Positions 18,373 to 27,579 are shown, counted from the first letter of the stretch. The stretch: DNA of 64,000 nucleotides from an uncultured Senegalimassilia sp. (GCF_902464545.1 NZ_CABQJR010000001.1:1-64000); one strand, 5' to 3'. Numbers and translations: made by a program. The notes: generated by a model from the sequence alone, not told the origin.

Positions 18373-19575
18373 TTAGCGCCTGTTGAAGGGGCGCATGGTC
18401 ACGGGGATGCCGTTCTCGCAGATCAGCTTCGGCTCGCCTTGGATGAGCGGGCGGAAGTAGTCCAGCGCTTCGTCGGAGACGCCCTGGTAGTTCGGCAAGA
18501 TCCACTCGCTGGGGAAAGGGCGCACGAAGTTGGCCAGATCGGAGGCGGGGCAGGCGAAGAACTCGGTGTTGTAGCCGCCGTCGACGCCCTGGCCGCGGCG
18601 GATGCCCACCACCTGCCCGGTGAACTCGGGCTTCGCGCTGCGCATGTGCGCGGAAACGCCCAGGTCGTAGGACTCCTCAAGGTCGACCAAGCTCATGGCG
18701 AAGTTGCTCGAGCGCGCCACGCGCGACAGGTCCTGCACCACGCAGCGCGGCACGATGCCGGCTTCCACGATCATGGACTTCAGCCGCCCGGCGGCCCCGC
18801 CCAGCATGGCGTGGCCCAGCCCGTCGGCGGCCTTGCCGTTGGCGGACAGGTACGTGCCGTCGTACCAGCGCGCGCCCTCCGACACCACCACGTAGCAGCT
18901 GCCCTGCTGCTCCATCTTCGCGCGCACCTGCTCCAAGAAGATGCTGCGGCGGAAATCCACCTCGGGCAGCACGAGCAGGTCGACGTCGCCGGTCAAGCAC
19001 GTGCTCGCCGCAAGCCAGCCCGCGTCGCGGCCCATGGTCTCCAGCACGAACACCTCGGGGCGGGTGTAGGCGTCGTAATCCATGCGCGTGGCGTGCGTTA
19101 TCTCGCACGCCACCTTCGCGGCGCTGGCGAATCCGGGGCAGTGGTCCATAAGCCCCAGGTCGTTGTCGACGGTCTTCGGGATGCCGATGAAGCGCTTGTC
19201 CAGGTTGCGCTCGGCGGCCCAGGCGGTCATGGCGGCGACCGTGGACATGGAGCCGTTGCCGCCGATGTAGAACATGGTGGAGATGTCGTTCTCGTCCATG
19301 ACGTCGATGAGGCGCTGGAAGTCGGCCTCGTCGGAGAACTTGTAGCGGCATGTGCCCAGCGCGCACGAGGGCGTTTGCTTGAGCACCTCGATCTCGTGGC
19401 CGCTCAGGTCGGTCAGGTCGAACAGGTTGCCCGCCAGCGTTCCCTCGATGCCGTGAAGGCCGCCGAGGACGCGGTCGTAGAGCGGGTTGAGCTGGTTTGC
19501 GCGGATGACGCCGGCAAGGCTGGCGTTGATGACGGCGGTAGGGCCGCCCGATTGGGCGACAAGGCAGTTGGCCAT
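18373..19575 (-). CDS. pfkA: 6-phosphofructokinase (ATP- or PPi-dependent not certain)
   Basis: A 400-residue enzyme of the phosphofructokinase family, converting fructose 6-phosphate to fructose 1,6-bisphosphate in glycolysis. Seen: N-terminal SGGPTAVINA, the phosphoryl-donor site IGGNGSM (105-109) and PKTVDND (133-139), METMGRDAG-like ETMGRDAGW, and SEGARW. The lysine in PKTVDND is the pattern of PPi-type and of some ATP-using group X enzymes. The glycine after GGN is the ATP-type residue, where PPi enzymes usually have Asp. The donor is therefore ambiguous. The start is set at ATG 19575, preceded by AGGAG with 6-nt spacing, rather than the GTG at 19590, which overlaps that ribosome site. 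Monocistronic, divergent from the RecJ-RecQ gene. Confidence 0.88.
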   Translation of the reverse strand: MANCLVAQSGGPTAVINASLAGVIRANQLNPLYDRVLGGLHGIEGTLAGNLFDLTDLSGHEIEVLKQTPSCALGTCRYKFSDEADFQRLIDVMDENDISTMFYIGGNGSMSTVAAMTAWAAERNLDKRFIGIPKTVDNDLGLMDHCPGFASAAKVACEITHATRMDYDAYTRPEVFVLETMGRDAGWLAASTCLTGDVDLLVLPEVDFRRSIFLEQVRAKMEQQGSCYVVVSEGARWYDGTYLSANGKAADGLGHAMLGGAAGRLKSMIVEAGIVPRCVVQDLSRVARSSNFAMSLVDLEESYDLGVSAHMRSAKPEFTGQVVGIRRGQGVDGGYNTEFFACPASDLANFVRPFPSEWILPNYQGVSDEALDYFRPLIQGEPKLICENGIPVTMRPFNRR

Positions 19576-19890
19576 GCGATGCTCCTGCACGTTGTTCAGG
19601 GTAGGAAGGCCCCATTATCGCACGCTCGCGTCAGGCTGCGGGCTAAGGGCGAAAGGCTGCAAAAAAGCTGCGAACGGGGCGGCTGCACATGCGGTGGCCG
19701 AGGCGGCAGGGATGCGGCGGCCGGTGCGGCGTCGCGCGGCAACGGGTATGGCGCGGACGCGGCGCCCGTGACGGCATCGCGTGGCCGCGCCCGTCCCCGC
19801 GCGCTTCCGCAGCGCATCCGGGCGCGTCGCCCGAACCGCTTGCCACGTTGCCCGCCGACCGCGGCACTTCCCGGCAGCGCCGCCATCCAC

Positions 19891-19918
19891 TTGTGCGACA
19901 ATAGAGGCGAACTATAGG
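19891..19918 (+). promoter_or_regulatory. candidate promoter of the RecJ-RecQ/relA operon
   Basis: TTGTGC, 16 bp, TATAGG, placing the start near 19925, about 20 nt before the ATG at 19947. The rest of the 371-bp divergent gap (19576-19890) is very GC-rich and shows no gene. Confidence 0.4.
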
Positions 19919-19946
19919 AAAGCACTGCAATAAGTAGGTACCCACC

Positions 19947-22900
19947 ATGTCTGCCAGATTCAACATCAAGGCGGCAGAGCCCGAGGCGGTCGCATCCCTG
20001 CAGCGCGAGCTGCACATGCCGCACTTCATCGCGGCCACGCTCGTCTCGCGCGGCATCGACACCTCGGAAGCCGCGAACCGTTTCCTCACGCCGTCGCTGG
20101 ACCGCGACTGGCGCGACCCCTACATCATCCCCGGGCTGTCCGAGGCGGCCGATGCGCTGGAGGCGGCCATCCGCCGCGGCGACCACATCCTCGTGTTCGG
20201 CGATTTCGACCTGGACGGCATCTCCGCCACCACCGTCATGACGCGCGGCCTGCGCGAGTTCGGCGCGCACGTCACGCCCTTCATCCCGCGCCGCTTCGAG
20301 GAGGGCTACGCCATCACCCCGGCGGCCATCGAGCGCCTGTCGCAGGTCAAACCCGATTTCCTGGTCACCGTCGACTGCGGCATCGCCTGCAAGGCCGAGG
20401 TGCGCCTGCTGCAGGAGCGCGGCATCGAAGTGGCCGTCACCGATCACCACGAGCCTTCCGACCTGGTGCCCGAGGGCGTGCCCGTGGCCGACCCGAAGCG
20501 CGACCCCGCCTGCCCCAGCGCCATCCTGGCCGGCGTGGGCGTGGCGCTCAAGATGGTGCAGGCGCTGGGCGGTCGCTTCGGCAAGCCGCACCTGTGGCGC
20601 CAGTACACCGACTTCGCCACGCTCGGCACCATCGCCGACCTCATGCCCATGCGCGATGAGAACCGCGCCCTGGTGGCCGACGGCCTGCGCCGCATCAACC
20701 AGGCACCGCGCCCGTGCATCGCCGCGCTGCTCGACACCTCCGGAGCCTCCGGCAAGCAGGTCACCGCCACCAACCTCAGCTTCTCCATCATCCCGCGCCT
20801 GAACGCCGCCGGCCGCATGGGCGACGCGCAGCTGGCGCTCGACCTTCTGCTCACCGACGACTTCGAGCAGGCCAACCAGCAGGCGCAGCGCCTCGAGAGC
20901 GTCAACGACCAGCGCCGAGCCATCGAGGCGGAGCTCTCCGAGATCGCCAAGGCCCAGGCCGCCGAAACCTACAAGGGCCAGCGCGCCCTGGTGGTGGCCG
21001 GCGAAGGGTGGCACGAGGGCGTGAAGGGCATCGTGGCAAGCCGCCTGGTGAACACCTACGGCGTGCCCTGCCTGCTGTTCACCATCGACGGCGACGAGGC
21101 GCGCGGCAGCGGCCGCAGCGTGGGCCAGGTCAACCTGTTCAAGGCCGTGGAAAGCTGCTCCGACCTGCTGCTTCGCTTCGGCGGGCACGAGGCGGCCGTG
21201 GGCGTGACGCTTCCCACTGAAAAGCTCCCCGAGTTCGAGCGCCGCCTGTGCGAGTACATGGACGCGCTTCCCGAGGGCGCGTTCCATCCGCTCATCACCA
21301 TCGACGCCTGCGTGAACCTCGACGAGCTCACGCTGCGCAACGTGGCGCAGCTCGACGCGTTGGCCCCGTTCGGCCAAGAGCATCCCGTGCCCGTGTACCT
21401 GGCACGCGACGTCACGCTGCTGCACAGCCGTGCGGTGGGCGCCGAGCGCAACCATTTCTCGTGCTCGCTTTCCAACGGGCGCACCACGGTGGCCGGCATC
21501 ATGTTCCACTGCAACGACATCGAGGCGCTCATGAAGACCGACAGCGTGGTCAACGCCGCGTTCGAGGTGCAGATAGACGAATGGAAGAATCGCCGCAGCG
21601 TGAAGGCCATGCTCAAGTCGCTGTCGCCGGCGCGCACGTGCGCCGCGCTGGAGGCGTGCCTGAACCCGGAGAACCTCAGCTTCGTGAGCGACCTGTACGC
21701 CACGCGCGACGAGGAGCTGTGCGCCGACGCGCCGCACGACCCCGAGGCCATCGAGGAATACGAGAACGAGCTGGAGGTCAACCGCGCCCATTGGGAGGCC
21801 ATGGCGCGCCAGGACCCGCAGCGCCTGCGCGAGCACATCGTGCACGCCATCATCGGCGACGGCCAGCTCCATCAGGCCCAACGCGACATTTTGGATAACC
21901 TCGCCGAAGGCAAGTCGGTGCTCGGCGTCATGGTCACGGGCCGAGGCAAGTCGCTGACCTTCCAGGTGCACGCCACGCTGCGCGCCCTGGCGGCCCGCGA
22001 GGCCAGCCTGTTCGTGTACCCGCTGCGTGCGCTCATCGCCGACCAGGCGTTCCATCTGCGCGAGGCGCTGGCGCCCTTCGGCATCACCGTGGTCACGCTC
22101 ACCGGCGAGTCCACGGTCGACGAGCGCCGCCAGGCGTTCGCGGGCCTGGCCGACGGCAGCGTGGACATCGCGCTGACCACGCCCGAGTTCTTGGCATGGC
22201 ATGCCGATTCGTTCGCTTACACCGGGCGCGTCAAGTTCGTGGTGGTCGACGAGGCGCACCACGTGGGCCTGGCGCGCGCCGGCCAGCGCGAGGCGTACGC
22301 CACCATCGGCTCCGCGGTGCGTAGGCTTGGCAACCCCACGGTGCTCGCGCTCACCGCCACCGCCGATGACGAGTGCGCCCAGGCCGTGCGCCGCGAACTG
22401 CCCATCGATGCGTGCGTGTTCGACGCCTCCGATCGCCCGAACCTGCGCCTGGACGACCGCCGCAACGTGCCCAGTCGCGACAACTACCTGGCCAACCTGG
22501 TGGCAACCGGCGAGAAGACGGTGGTGTTCGTGAACTCCCGCGAGCAGTCCGTGGCCGTCGCCCGCGCGCTGCGCAAGCACGCGCCGCAGGTGGCGCCGCT
22601 CATCGGCTTCTACAACGCGGGCTTGTCGCGCAGCGAGCGCAAGCGCATCGAGCAGCTGTTCCGCACCGACGCGCTCCTGGTGCTCATCGCCACCAGCGCG
22701 TTCGGCGAGGGCGTGGATATCCCGAACATCCGCCACGTGGTGCTGTACCACATGCCCTTCAACGAGATAGAATTCAACCAGATGTCGGGCCGCGCCGGAC
22801 GTGACGGCAAGCCGGCCTGCGTGCACCTGCTGTTCAGCCGCAACGACTGCGCCCTCAACGAGCGCATCCTGGCGGACATGACGCCGTGCCACGACAGCTT

Positions 22901-23312
22901 GGCGCAGGTGTACCGCAAGCTGCGCGCCATGCAGCGCGCCTCCGACACGCTCTTCTTCACCACCAGCGACGCCGAGCTGGCCAAGAACGTGTCCACCGAT
23001 ATCTTCCCGGTGAACACGGCGTCGGTCACGTGCGCCGTGGCGGTGTTCCGCGAGCTGGGGCTTATCGAGGCGCACGCCATGTTCGGCCCCGATGGGCTGG
23101 TGCGATCCATTCATGTGAAGGACACGCAGGACAAGGTGCAGCTCACCGACAGCGTGCGCTATCGCGAGGGAATGGACGAGCGCGAGATCTTCCATGCGTT
23201 CCGCGATTGGGTTATGCGCAGCAATGCCGCCGACCTGCAGAAGCGCGTATCGCATCCCATCCTGCCCACCACCGCCGTTGCAAAGGAGGCTGGAAATGAA
23301 CAAGTCGAATAG
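19947..23312 (+). CDS. recJ: RecJ exonuclease fused to a RecQ-like helicase
   Basis: A 1121-residue protein joining two DNA-repair activities. Residues 1 to about 570 are a RecJ single-strand 5'-3' exonuclease: motif I VFGDFDLDGIS (metal-binding Asp), VDCGI, the DHH motif TDHHEP, GVGVALK, PRLNAAGRMGD and the DHHA1 part FGGHEAAVGV. Residues about 615-1121 are an SF2 RecQ-like helicase: Walker A VTGRGKSLTFQ, DEAH box VVDEAHHVG, motif III ALTATA, motif V TSAFGEGVDIP and motif VI QMSGRAGRDG. No RQC zinc site or HRDC domain is evident after the helicase core. E. coli RecJ and RecQ act together as separate proteins in end resection, so the fusion makes sense as a resection machine. It overlaps relA by 17 bp. 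Confidence 0.9.
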   Translation: MSARFNIKAAEPEAVASLQRELHMPHFIAATLVSRGIDTSEAANRFLTPSLDRDWRDPYIIPGLSEAADALEAAIRRGDHILVFGDFDLDGISATTVMTRGLREFGAHVTPFIPRRFEEGYAITPAAIERLSQVKPDFLVTVDCGIACKAEVRLLQERGIEVAVTDHHEPSDLVPEGVPVADPKRDPACPSAILAGVGVALKMVQALGGRFGKPHLWRQYTDFATLGTIADLMPMRDENRALVADGLRRINQAPRPCIAALLDTSGASGKQVTATNLSFSIIPRLNAAGRMGDAQLALDLLLTDDFEQANQQAQRLESVNDQRRAIEAELSEIAKAQAAETYKGQRALVVAGEGWHEGVKGIVASRLVNTYGVPCLLFTIDGDEARGSGRSVGQVNLFKAVESCSDLLLRFGGHEAAVGVTLPTEKLPEFERRLCEYMDALPEGAFHPLITIDACVNLDELTLRNVAQLDALAPFGQEHPVPVYLARDVTLLHSRAVGAERNHFSCSLSNGRTTVAGIMFHCNDIEALMKTDSVVNAAFEVQIDEWKNRRSVKAMLKSLSPARTCAALEACLNPENLSFVSDLYATRDEELCADAPHDPEAIEEYENELEVNRAHWEAMARQDPQRLREHIVHAIIGDGQLHQAQRDILDNLAEGKSVLGVMVTGRGKSLTFQVHATLRALAAREASLFVYPLRALIADQAFHLREALAPFGITVVTLTGESTVDERRQAFAGLADGSVDIALTTPEFLAWHADSFAYTGRVKFVVVDEAHHVGLARAGQREAYATIGSAVRRLGNPTVLALTATADDECAQAVRRELPIDACVFDASDRPNLRLDDRRNVPSRDNYLANLVATGEKTVVFVNSREQSVAVARALRKHAPQVAPLIGFYNAGLSRSERKRIEQLFRTDALLVLIATSAFGEGVDIPNIRHVVLYHMPFNEIEFNQMSGRAGRDGKPACVHLLFSRNDCALNERILADMTPCHDSLAQVYRKLRAMQRASDTLFFTTSDAELAKNVSTDIFPVNTASVTCAVAVFRELGLIEAHAMFGPDGLVRSIHVKDTQDKVQLTDSVRYREGMDEREIFHAFRDWVMRSNAADLQKRVSHPILPTTAVAKEAGNEQVE

Positions 23313-25707
23313 CCGATCGGACCAGAACCTGCTGGGGGCACAACCAGACGTGGTCCGGCAAACCGTCGACGATAGCCTGCTGGGCCGCCCGCACGTGGCG
23401 GAGAAGGCGTTTTCCACCGAGGCCACGAAGGTGATGCCCAAGGGTGAGAAAACCCCTGACGAGCGCTTCGCCGACCTTCAGGATATGACGCGCGGCTACC
23501 TGACCGACGAGGAGGAGGCCAAGCTCGAGAAGGCCTTCCGCTTCGCTGCCGCGGCGCACGAGGGCGCGTGCCGCAAGTCGGGCGAGCCGTTCATCGCGCA
23601 CCCGGTGGAGGTTGCCATCATCCTGGCCGACCTGCGCATGGACGTGGAAACGCTGTGCGCGGCGCTTCTGCACGACACGGTGGAGGACACCGACGTGACC
23701 AGCCAGCTGGTCGATCAGGAGTTCGGCCCGCACGTGGCGCAGCTGGTCGACGGCGTCACCAAGATCACGCGCATCGAGGTGGAAACCCTCACCGACGAGC
23801 AGGCGGCCACCATCCGCAAGATGTTCGTCGCCATGAGCAAGGACATCCGCGTCATCGTCATCAAGCTGGCCGACCGCCTGCACAACATGCGCACCCTCGC
23901 CGCGCTCAAGGAGGACCGTCGCATCTTCAAGTCGCGCGAGACGCTTGAGATCTACGCGCCCATCGCGCACCGCCTGGGCATCAACTCCATCAAATGGGAG
24001 CTCGAGGACCTGAGCTTCTATTACCTCGAGCCCAACAAGTTCAAGCAGGTCTCGCGCATGGTCACCGAAAGCCGTTCCGAGCGCGAGGAGTACCTTGACC
24101 AGGTCATCTCCGTGCTGCGCGGCGAGATGGACAAGGTGAGCATCCAGGCGCAGATCATGGGTCGCCCCAAGCACCTGTACAGCATCTATCAGAAGATGGC
24201 GAAGAAGGGCAAGGGCTTCTCCGAGATCTACGACCTGATCGCTGTGCGCATCATCGTCAAGTCGGTGAAGGACTGCTATTCGGCACTGGGCGCGGTGCAC
24301 ACGCTGTGGCACCCCATGCCCGGGCGGTTCAAAGACTACATCGCCATGCCGAAGTTCAACATGTACCAAAGCCTGCACACCACGGTCATCGGCCCCGCCG
24401 GCAGGCCGCTCGAGGTGCAGATCCGCACCGAGGAGATGCACCGCCAAAGCGAGTACGGCGTGGCGGCGCACTGGCGCTATAAGGAGAAGGGTGGCCGCGG
24501 CGGCAACGACTCCATGGACAAGCAGCTGGCCTGGCTGCGCGAGATGGTGGACTGGCAGGACGAGACGCACGATTCGCGCGAGTTCCTGAAGGACCTGAAG
24601 GTGGACCTGGCGCCTACCGAGGTGTTCGTGTTCACGCCGAAGGGCGAGGCCATGAGCTTGCGTGCCGGATCCACGCCCGTTGACTTCGCCTACGCCATCC
24701 ACACCGAGGTGGGCAACCATTGCGTGGGCGCGAAGGTCAACGGCGCCATCGTGCCGCTGGCCTACGAGCTGCAGCTGGGCGACCGCGTGGAGATCCTCAC
24801 GCAGAAGTCGGCAAGCCCCAGCCGCGACTGGCTCAACATCGTGAAGACGCCCAGCGCGCGCAACAAGATCCGCGCGTACTTCAGCAAGGTCACCCGTGCC
24901 GACGACCTGCTCAGCGGCCGCGACAAGCTGGCGCGCGAGATGCGCAAGCACGGCCTGGGCATCTCCAACACCCGCTCCGAGCGCGCGCTGCGCACCGTTG
25001 CCGAGCATCTGGGCTACAAGGATGCCGACGACATGCTGGTCAATATCGGCACCAGCAAGGAGAGCGTGCAAAGCGTGGCCAACCGCCTGCTCGCTGAGCT
25101 GGGTCGCAAGGGCGATCAGCAGCCCGATCCGCTGAATCTGGGCACGGCGGCCATGACCACCGGCAAGCTGCCGCCCATGCTCACGCTGGTGAACAAGCCG
25201 AAGAAGCACGAGACGAAAAGCTCCAACGGCGTGGTGGTGGAAGGCGTGGAAGGCGCGCTCGTGCGCCTGTCGCGCTGCTGCAACCCCGTGCCGGGCGACG
25301 ACATCATCGGCTTTGTCACGCGTGGCCGCGGCGTGTCGGTGCACCGTCGCGACTGCCCGAACGCCAAGGAGCTCATGGCACAGCCCGAGCGCATTATGAA
25401 GGTGCATTGGGAAAGCGACCTGCCGAAGAACACGTCGTTCAAGGTGGAGGTCTACATCGAGGCGCTCGACCGTCTGCAGCTGCTTTCCGATGTCGTGCTC
25501 GTGCTGTCGGGCATGGGGGCGAACGTCCTGTCGTCGAACACGGTGTCGCACCGCGATGGCATGGCAGAGATGCGCTTCCTGTTCCAGGTCAGCGACATCA
25601 CGCACATCGACATCATCCTCAGCAAGCTCAAGGCGCTCGAGGGCGTGTTCGATGCCCGCCGCATGGTGCCGAAGGTAGGCGGAGGGAAGGATTCCGCCCT
25701 GCTGTAG
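23296..25707 (+). CDS. relA: bifunctional (p)ppGpp synthetase/hydrolase
   Basis: An 803-residue RelA/SpoT homologue that makes and breaks the stringent-response alarmone. Domains in order: HD hydrolase with an intact HDTVEDT (so hydrolysis is expected to be active); synthetase with RFKDYIAMPK and the EVQIRTEEMH motif; TGS (EVFVFTPKGEAM); a Cys/His regulatory segment (LSRCCNPVPGD, HRRDCPNA); and a C-terminal ACT domain. The RxKD form of the synthetase loop is typical of bifunctional enzymes. Start ATG 23296 is preceded by a near-perfect AAAGGAGG lying inside the end of the RecJ-RecQ gene. The 17-bp overlap points to translational coupling. An upstream in-frame ATG at 23194 lies deep in recJ and has no ribosome site. 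Confidence 0.93.
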   Translation: MNKSNSRSDQNLLGAQPDVVRQTVDDSLLGRPHVAEKAFSTEATKVMPKGEKTPDERFADLQDMTRGYLTDEEEAKLEKAFRFAAAAHEGACRKSGEPFIAHPVEVAIILADLRMDVETLCAALLHDTVEDTDVTSQLVDQEFGPHVAQLVDGVTKITRIEVETLTDEQAATIRKMFVAMSKDIRVIVIKLADRLHNMRTLAALKEDRRIFKSRETLEIYAPIAHRLGINSIKWELEDLSFYYLEPNKFKQVSRMVTESRSEREEYLDQVISVLRGEMDKVSIQAQIMGRPKHLYSIYQKMAKKGKGFSEIYDLIAVRIIVKSVKDCYSALGAVHTLWHPMPGRFKDYIAMPKFNMYQSLHTTVIGPAGRPLEVQIRTEEMHRQSEYGVAAHWRYKEKGGRGGNDSMDKQLAWLREMVDWQDETHDSREFLKDLKVDLAPTEVFVFTPKGEAMSLRAGSTPVDFAYAIHTEVGNHCVGAKVNGAIVPLAYELQLGDRVEILTQKSASPSRDWLNIVKTPSARNKIRAYFSKVTRADDLLSGRDKLAREMRKHGLGISNTRSERALRTVAEHLGYKDADDMLVNIGTSKESVQSVANRLLAELGRKGDQQPDPLNLGTAAMTTGKLPPMLTLVNKPKKHETKSSNGVVVEGVEGALVRLSRCCNPVPGDDIIGFVTRGRGVSVHRRDCPNAKELMAQPERIMKVHWESDLPKNTSFKVEVYIEALDRLQLLSDVVLVLSGMGANVLSSNTVSHRDGMAEMRFLFQVSDITHIDIILSKLKALEGVFDARRMVPKVGGGKDSALL

Positions 25708-25773
25708 CAAGGGCCTTGCGGGGCCGCCGCCTTGGGGGCTCCGAGGCGGCAGGTTTCCCGCTCCGGTTCGTTG

Positions 25774-25804
25774 GGGAAGGGTTGTTTGGCGAAGGGCCCT
25801 TCCC
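25774..25804 (+). terminator. candidate terminator after relA
   Basis: GGGAAGGG / CCCTTCCC perfect stem followed by GTTGCAATGTT. The T-run is weak. Confidence 0.4.
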
Positions 25805-25870
25805 GTTGCAATGTTGGGGGGGCGGTGCGTCCGCCCTCGACGCTCGAAGATACTGATTTAGGAGGACAAC

Positions 25871-26530
25871 ATGGCATATAAGGTGAAGGGAACGTGCGTC
25901 GACGCGTCGTTCCTGGTTCTGGGACCGTATCAAACCAACGTGTACGTTGTGTCGGACGGCTCCGCCACCTTCGTGGTGGACCCCGCAAGCGATGCGAAGA
26001 AGATCGCGGCGGCTTTGGGCGGGCGCAAGCTCGATGCCATCGTGCTGACGCATCGCCACTCCGATCATGTGGCGGCCGCTGCCGAGCTGCGCAGCCTCAC
26101 GGGCGCCACCGTCATCGCCTCGGCCATCGACGCCGACATGATCTGCGGCGACAAGCCCGTGCCGCGCGACGACCAGAAGTTCCCCGCATGCCCGGTCGAC
26201 CAGCGCGTCAACCACGGCGACGTGGTGAAGATCGGCAACATGCCGTGGAAGGTCATCAGCACCCCCGGTCACACCGAGGGCAGCATGTGCCTGTTCCTGG
26301 ATTCCTCGCTCACCGAGCGCCTGGATGCCAAGCCGGTCCTGATCGCCGGCGACACGCTGTTCTTCGGCTCCATCGGCCGCACCGACTTCAGCGGCGGCAG
26401 CATGTCGGCCATGCGCAAGTCGCTCAAGCGCCTGGCGGTCCTGCCCGACGACACGGTGGTCCTGCCCGGTCACGGCAACCTGACCACCATCGGCGGCGAG
26501 CGTCGCCGCGTGTTCGCCTTCTATGCATAA
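25871..26530 (+). CDS. metallo-beta-lactamase-fold hydrolase (glyoxalase II-like)
   Basis: A 219-residue soluble metal-dependent hydrolase. The fold's ligands are all visible: THRHSDH (motif 2), GHTEGS (motif 3), GDTLFFGSIGRTDF (motif 4) and LPGHG (motif 5). The order and length match the small glyoxalase II-like / YcbL group, which cleave thioesters such as S-lactoyl conjugates. The true substrate cannot be read from sequence. AGGAGG lies 6 nt before ATG 25871. It sits alone behind relA, after a possible terminator, and shares a bidirectional terminator with the convergent DUF47 gene. Confidence 0.82.
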   Translation: MAYKVKGTCVDASFLVLGPYQTNVYVVSDGSATFVVDPASDAKKIAAALGGRKLDAIVLTHRHSDHVAAAAELRSLTGATVIASAIDADMICGDKPVPRDDQKFPACPVDQRVNHGDVVKIGNMPWKVISTPGHTEGSMCLFLDSSLTERLDAKPVLIAGDTLFFGSIGRTDFSGGSMSAMRKSLKRLAVLPDDTVVLPGHGNLTTIGGERRRVFAFYA

Positions 26531-26564
26531 GGCGCAGCCTGGTCGCAAACTTGCAATCACATGA

Positions 26565-26590
26565 GAAAGGCCCGCATGAGCGGGCCTTTC
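26565..26590. terminator. bidirectional terminator
   Basis: Perfect 11-bp stem GAAAGGCCCGC / GCGGGCCTTTC with an ATGA loop, between convergent genes; A- and T-runs lie on both sides. Confidence 0.8.
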
Positions 26591-26619
26591 GCGTTTCTAT
26601 GGGTTTGTGTGGCCTGTGC

Positions 26620-27249
26620 CTACACGTTCTTCAGCATGATGGTGTTCATGACGTCGGCGGCAAGCTCGCATGCGTCGCAGCAGGCTTCCATGCTGTCGAA
26701 CAGGTTCGTCCATACGTACACGCGCATGGGGTTGTCGTAATCTTTCACGTGCAGGTCGCGGATGACCTGGGTGTAGAGCTGGTCGGCCTGCTCCTCGAGG
26801 TCGTGGACCTTCACGATGAGGTTCACGAAGTTCTTCGACTTCTTGAAGTTGTGGAAGTCGCACATGGCGTTGTCGAGCGCCTCGCAGCTGCCCTGGATGA
26901 GCTTCGCGAACTCGATGGCCTGGTCGTGCATGAAGTGGATGTCGTACATGTAGAAGCGCAGCATGACGTCTTCGATGTCGTCGACGATGTCGTCGAGCGC
27001 CTGGCACATCTCGATGATGTCCTCGCGGTCGATGGGGGTGATGAAGTCGGTGGCGACCGTCTTGAAGATCTTGTGGTTGATCGTGTCGCCCTCGTGCTCG
27101 ATCTCATGCGCCTTCTGCGTGTTCTCTTCGAGCGCGGATGCTTCCGTGAACTGCTCGATGGTTTCAACTAGCAACGCCGACTCGGCGACGGCCAGCTTCG
27201 AGTGCTGCTCGAATGCGCCGAAATAGTCGAACTTGTGCTTCCTGCCCAT
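26620..27249 (-). CDS. DUF47 (PhoU-like) protein
   Basis: A 209-residue all-helical protein of the DUF47/PhoU-divergent family. These usually regulate or chaperone a PiT phosphate transporter. Seen: EIEHEGDTINHKIFK, DREDIIEMCQALDDIVDDIED and DLEEQADQLY, the acidic E/DxxxD motifs that bind metal in PhoU-like folds. Start ATG 27249 (MGRKHKFDYF) has AAGGAG at proper distance; the upstream ATG would precede that site. No pit gene is next to it, which is unusual; the partner would have to be elsewhere in the genome. It appears monocistronic. Confidence 0.83.
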   Translation of the reverse strand: MGRKHKFDYFGAFEQHSKLAVAESALLVETIEQFTEASALEENTQKAHEIEHEGDTINHKIFKTVATDFITPIDREDIIEMCQALDDIVDDIEDVMLRFYMYDIHFMHDQAIEFAKLIQGSCEALDNAMCDFHNFKKSKNFVNLIVKVHDLEEQADQLYTQVIRDLHVKDYDNPMRVYVWTNLFDSMEACCDACELAADVMNTIMLKNV

Positions 27250-27404
27250 GGGGTCTCCTTCTAAGAACAAGTACCTACCACGTTCGCACGTGCGATTCCA
27301 AAGTGTAACGCAAGTTAACGTGCTGGAAACGGGGAATCCACGGTGGCGTTGCGAAAGACGCGAACCGTCAACATCCCGTTATATTGCAAGCCCCGTTTCC
27401 GCAA

Positions 27405-27455
27405 CAGCTGGGGCGGATGCCCCAGCTGGCAGCCGAGACGAGGCTGCCAGCTGGG
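27405..27455. other. two overlapping, mutually exclusive hairpins
   Basis: CAGCTGGGGC / GCCCCAGCTG (27405-27428, 4-nt loop) and CCCAGCTGGCAGCC / GGCTGCCAGCTGGG (27421-27455, 7-nt loop) are both perfect and share bases 27421-27428. No T-tract follows on either strand. They lie in the 330-bp gap between the UPF0126 gene and the DUF47 gene, which otherwise shows nothing. Confidence 0.5.
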
Positions 27456-27579
27456 CGCCCGGGGCCGTGGATGCTTTTGCCGGTGGAAGTCCTAACGGAC
27501 GGGGCGGCTGTCAGTCGGGGCCGCGCACGCTTTCCCGATGGAACTCCCGGCAGACGCCCGGCGTGGCCTGCGGGGCTCC

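Noticed and set aside
19596..23441. 1281-codon minus-strand frame opposite recJ-recQ
   Set aside because: Composition is His/Ala/Val/Arg-rich as expected for the complement of GC-rich coding DNA; all motifs are on the plus strand.
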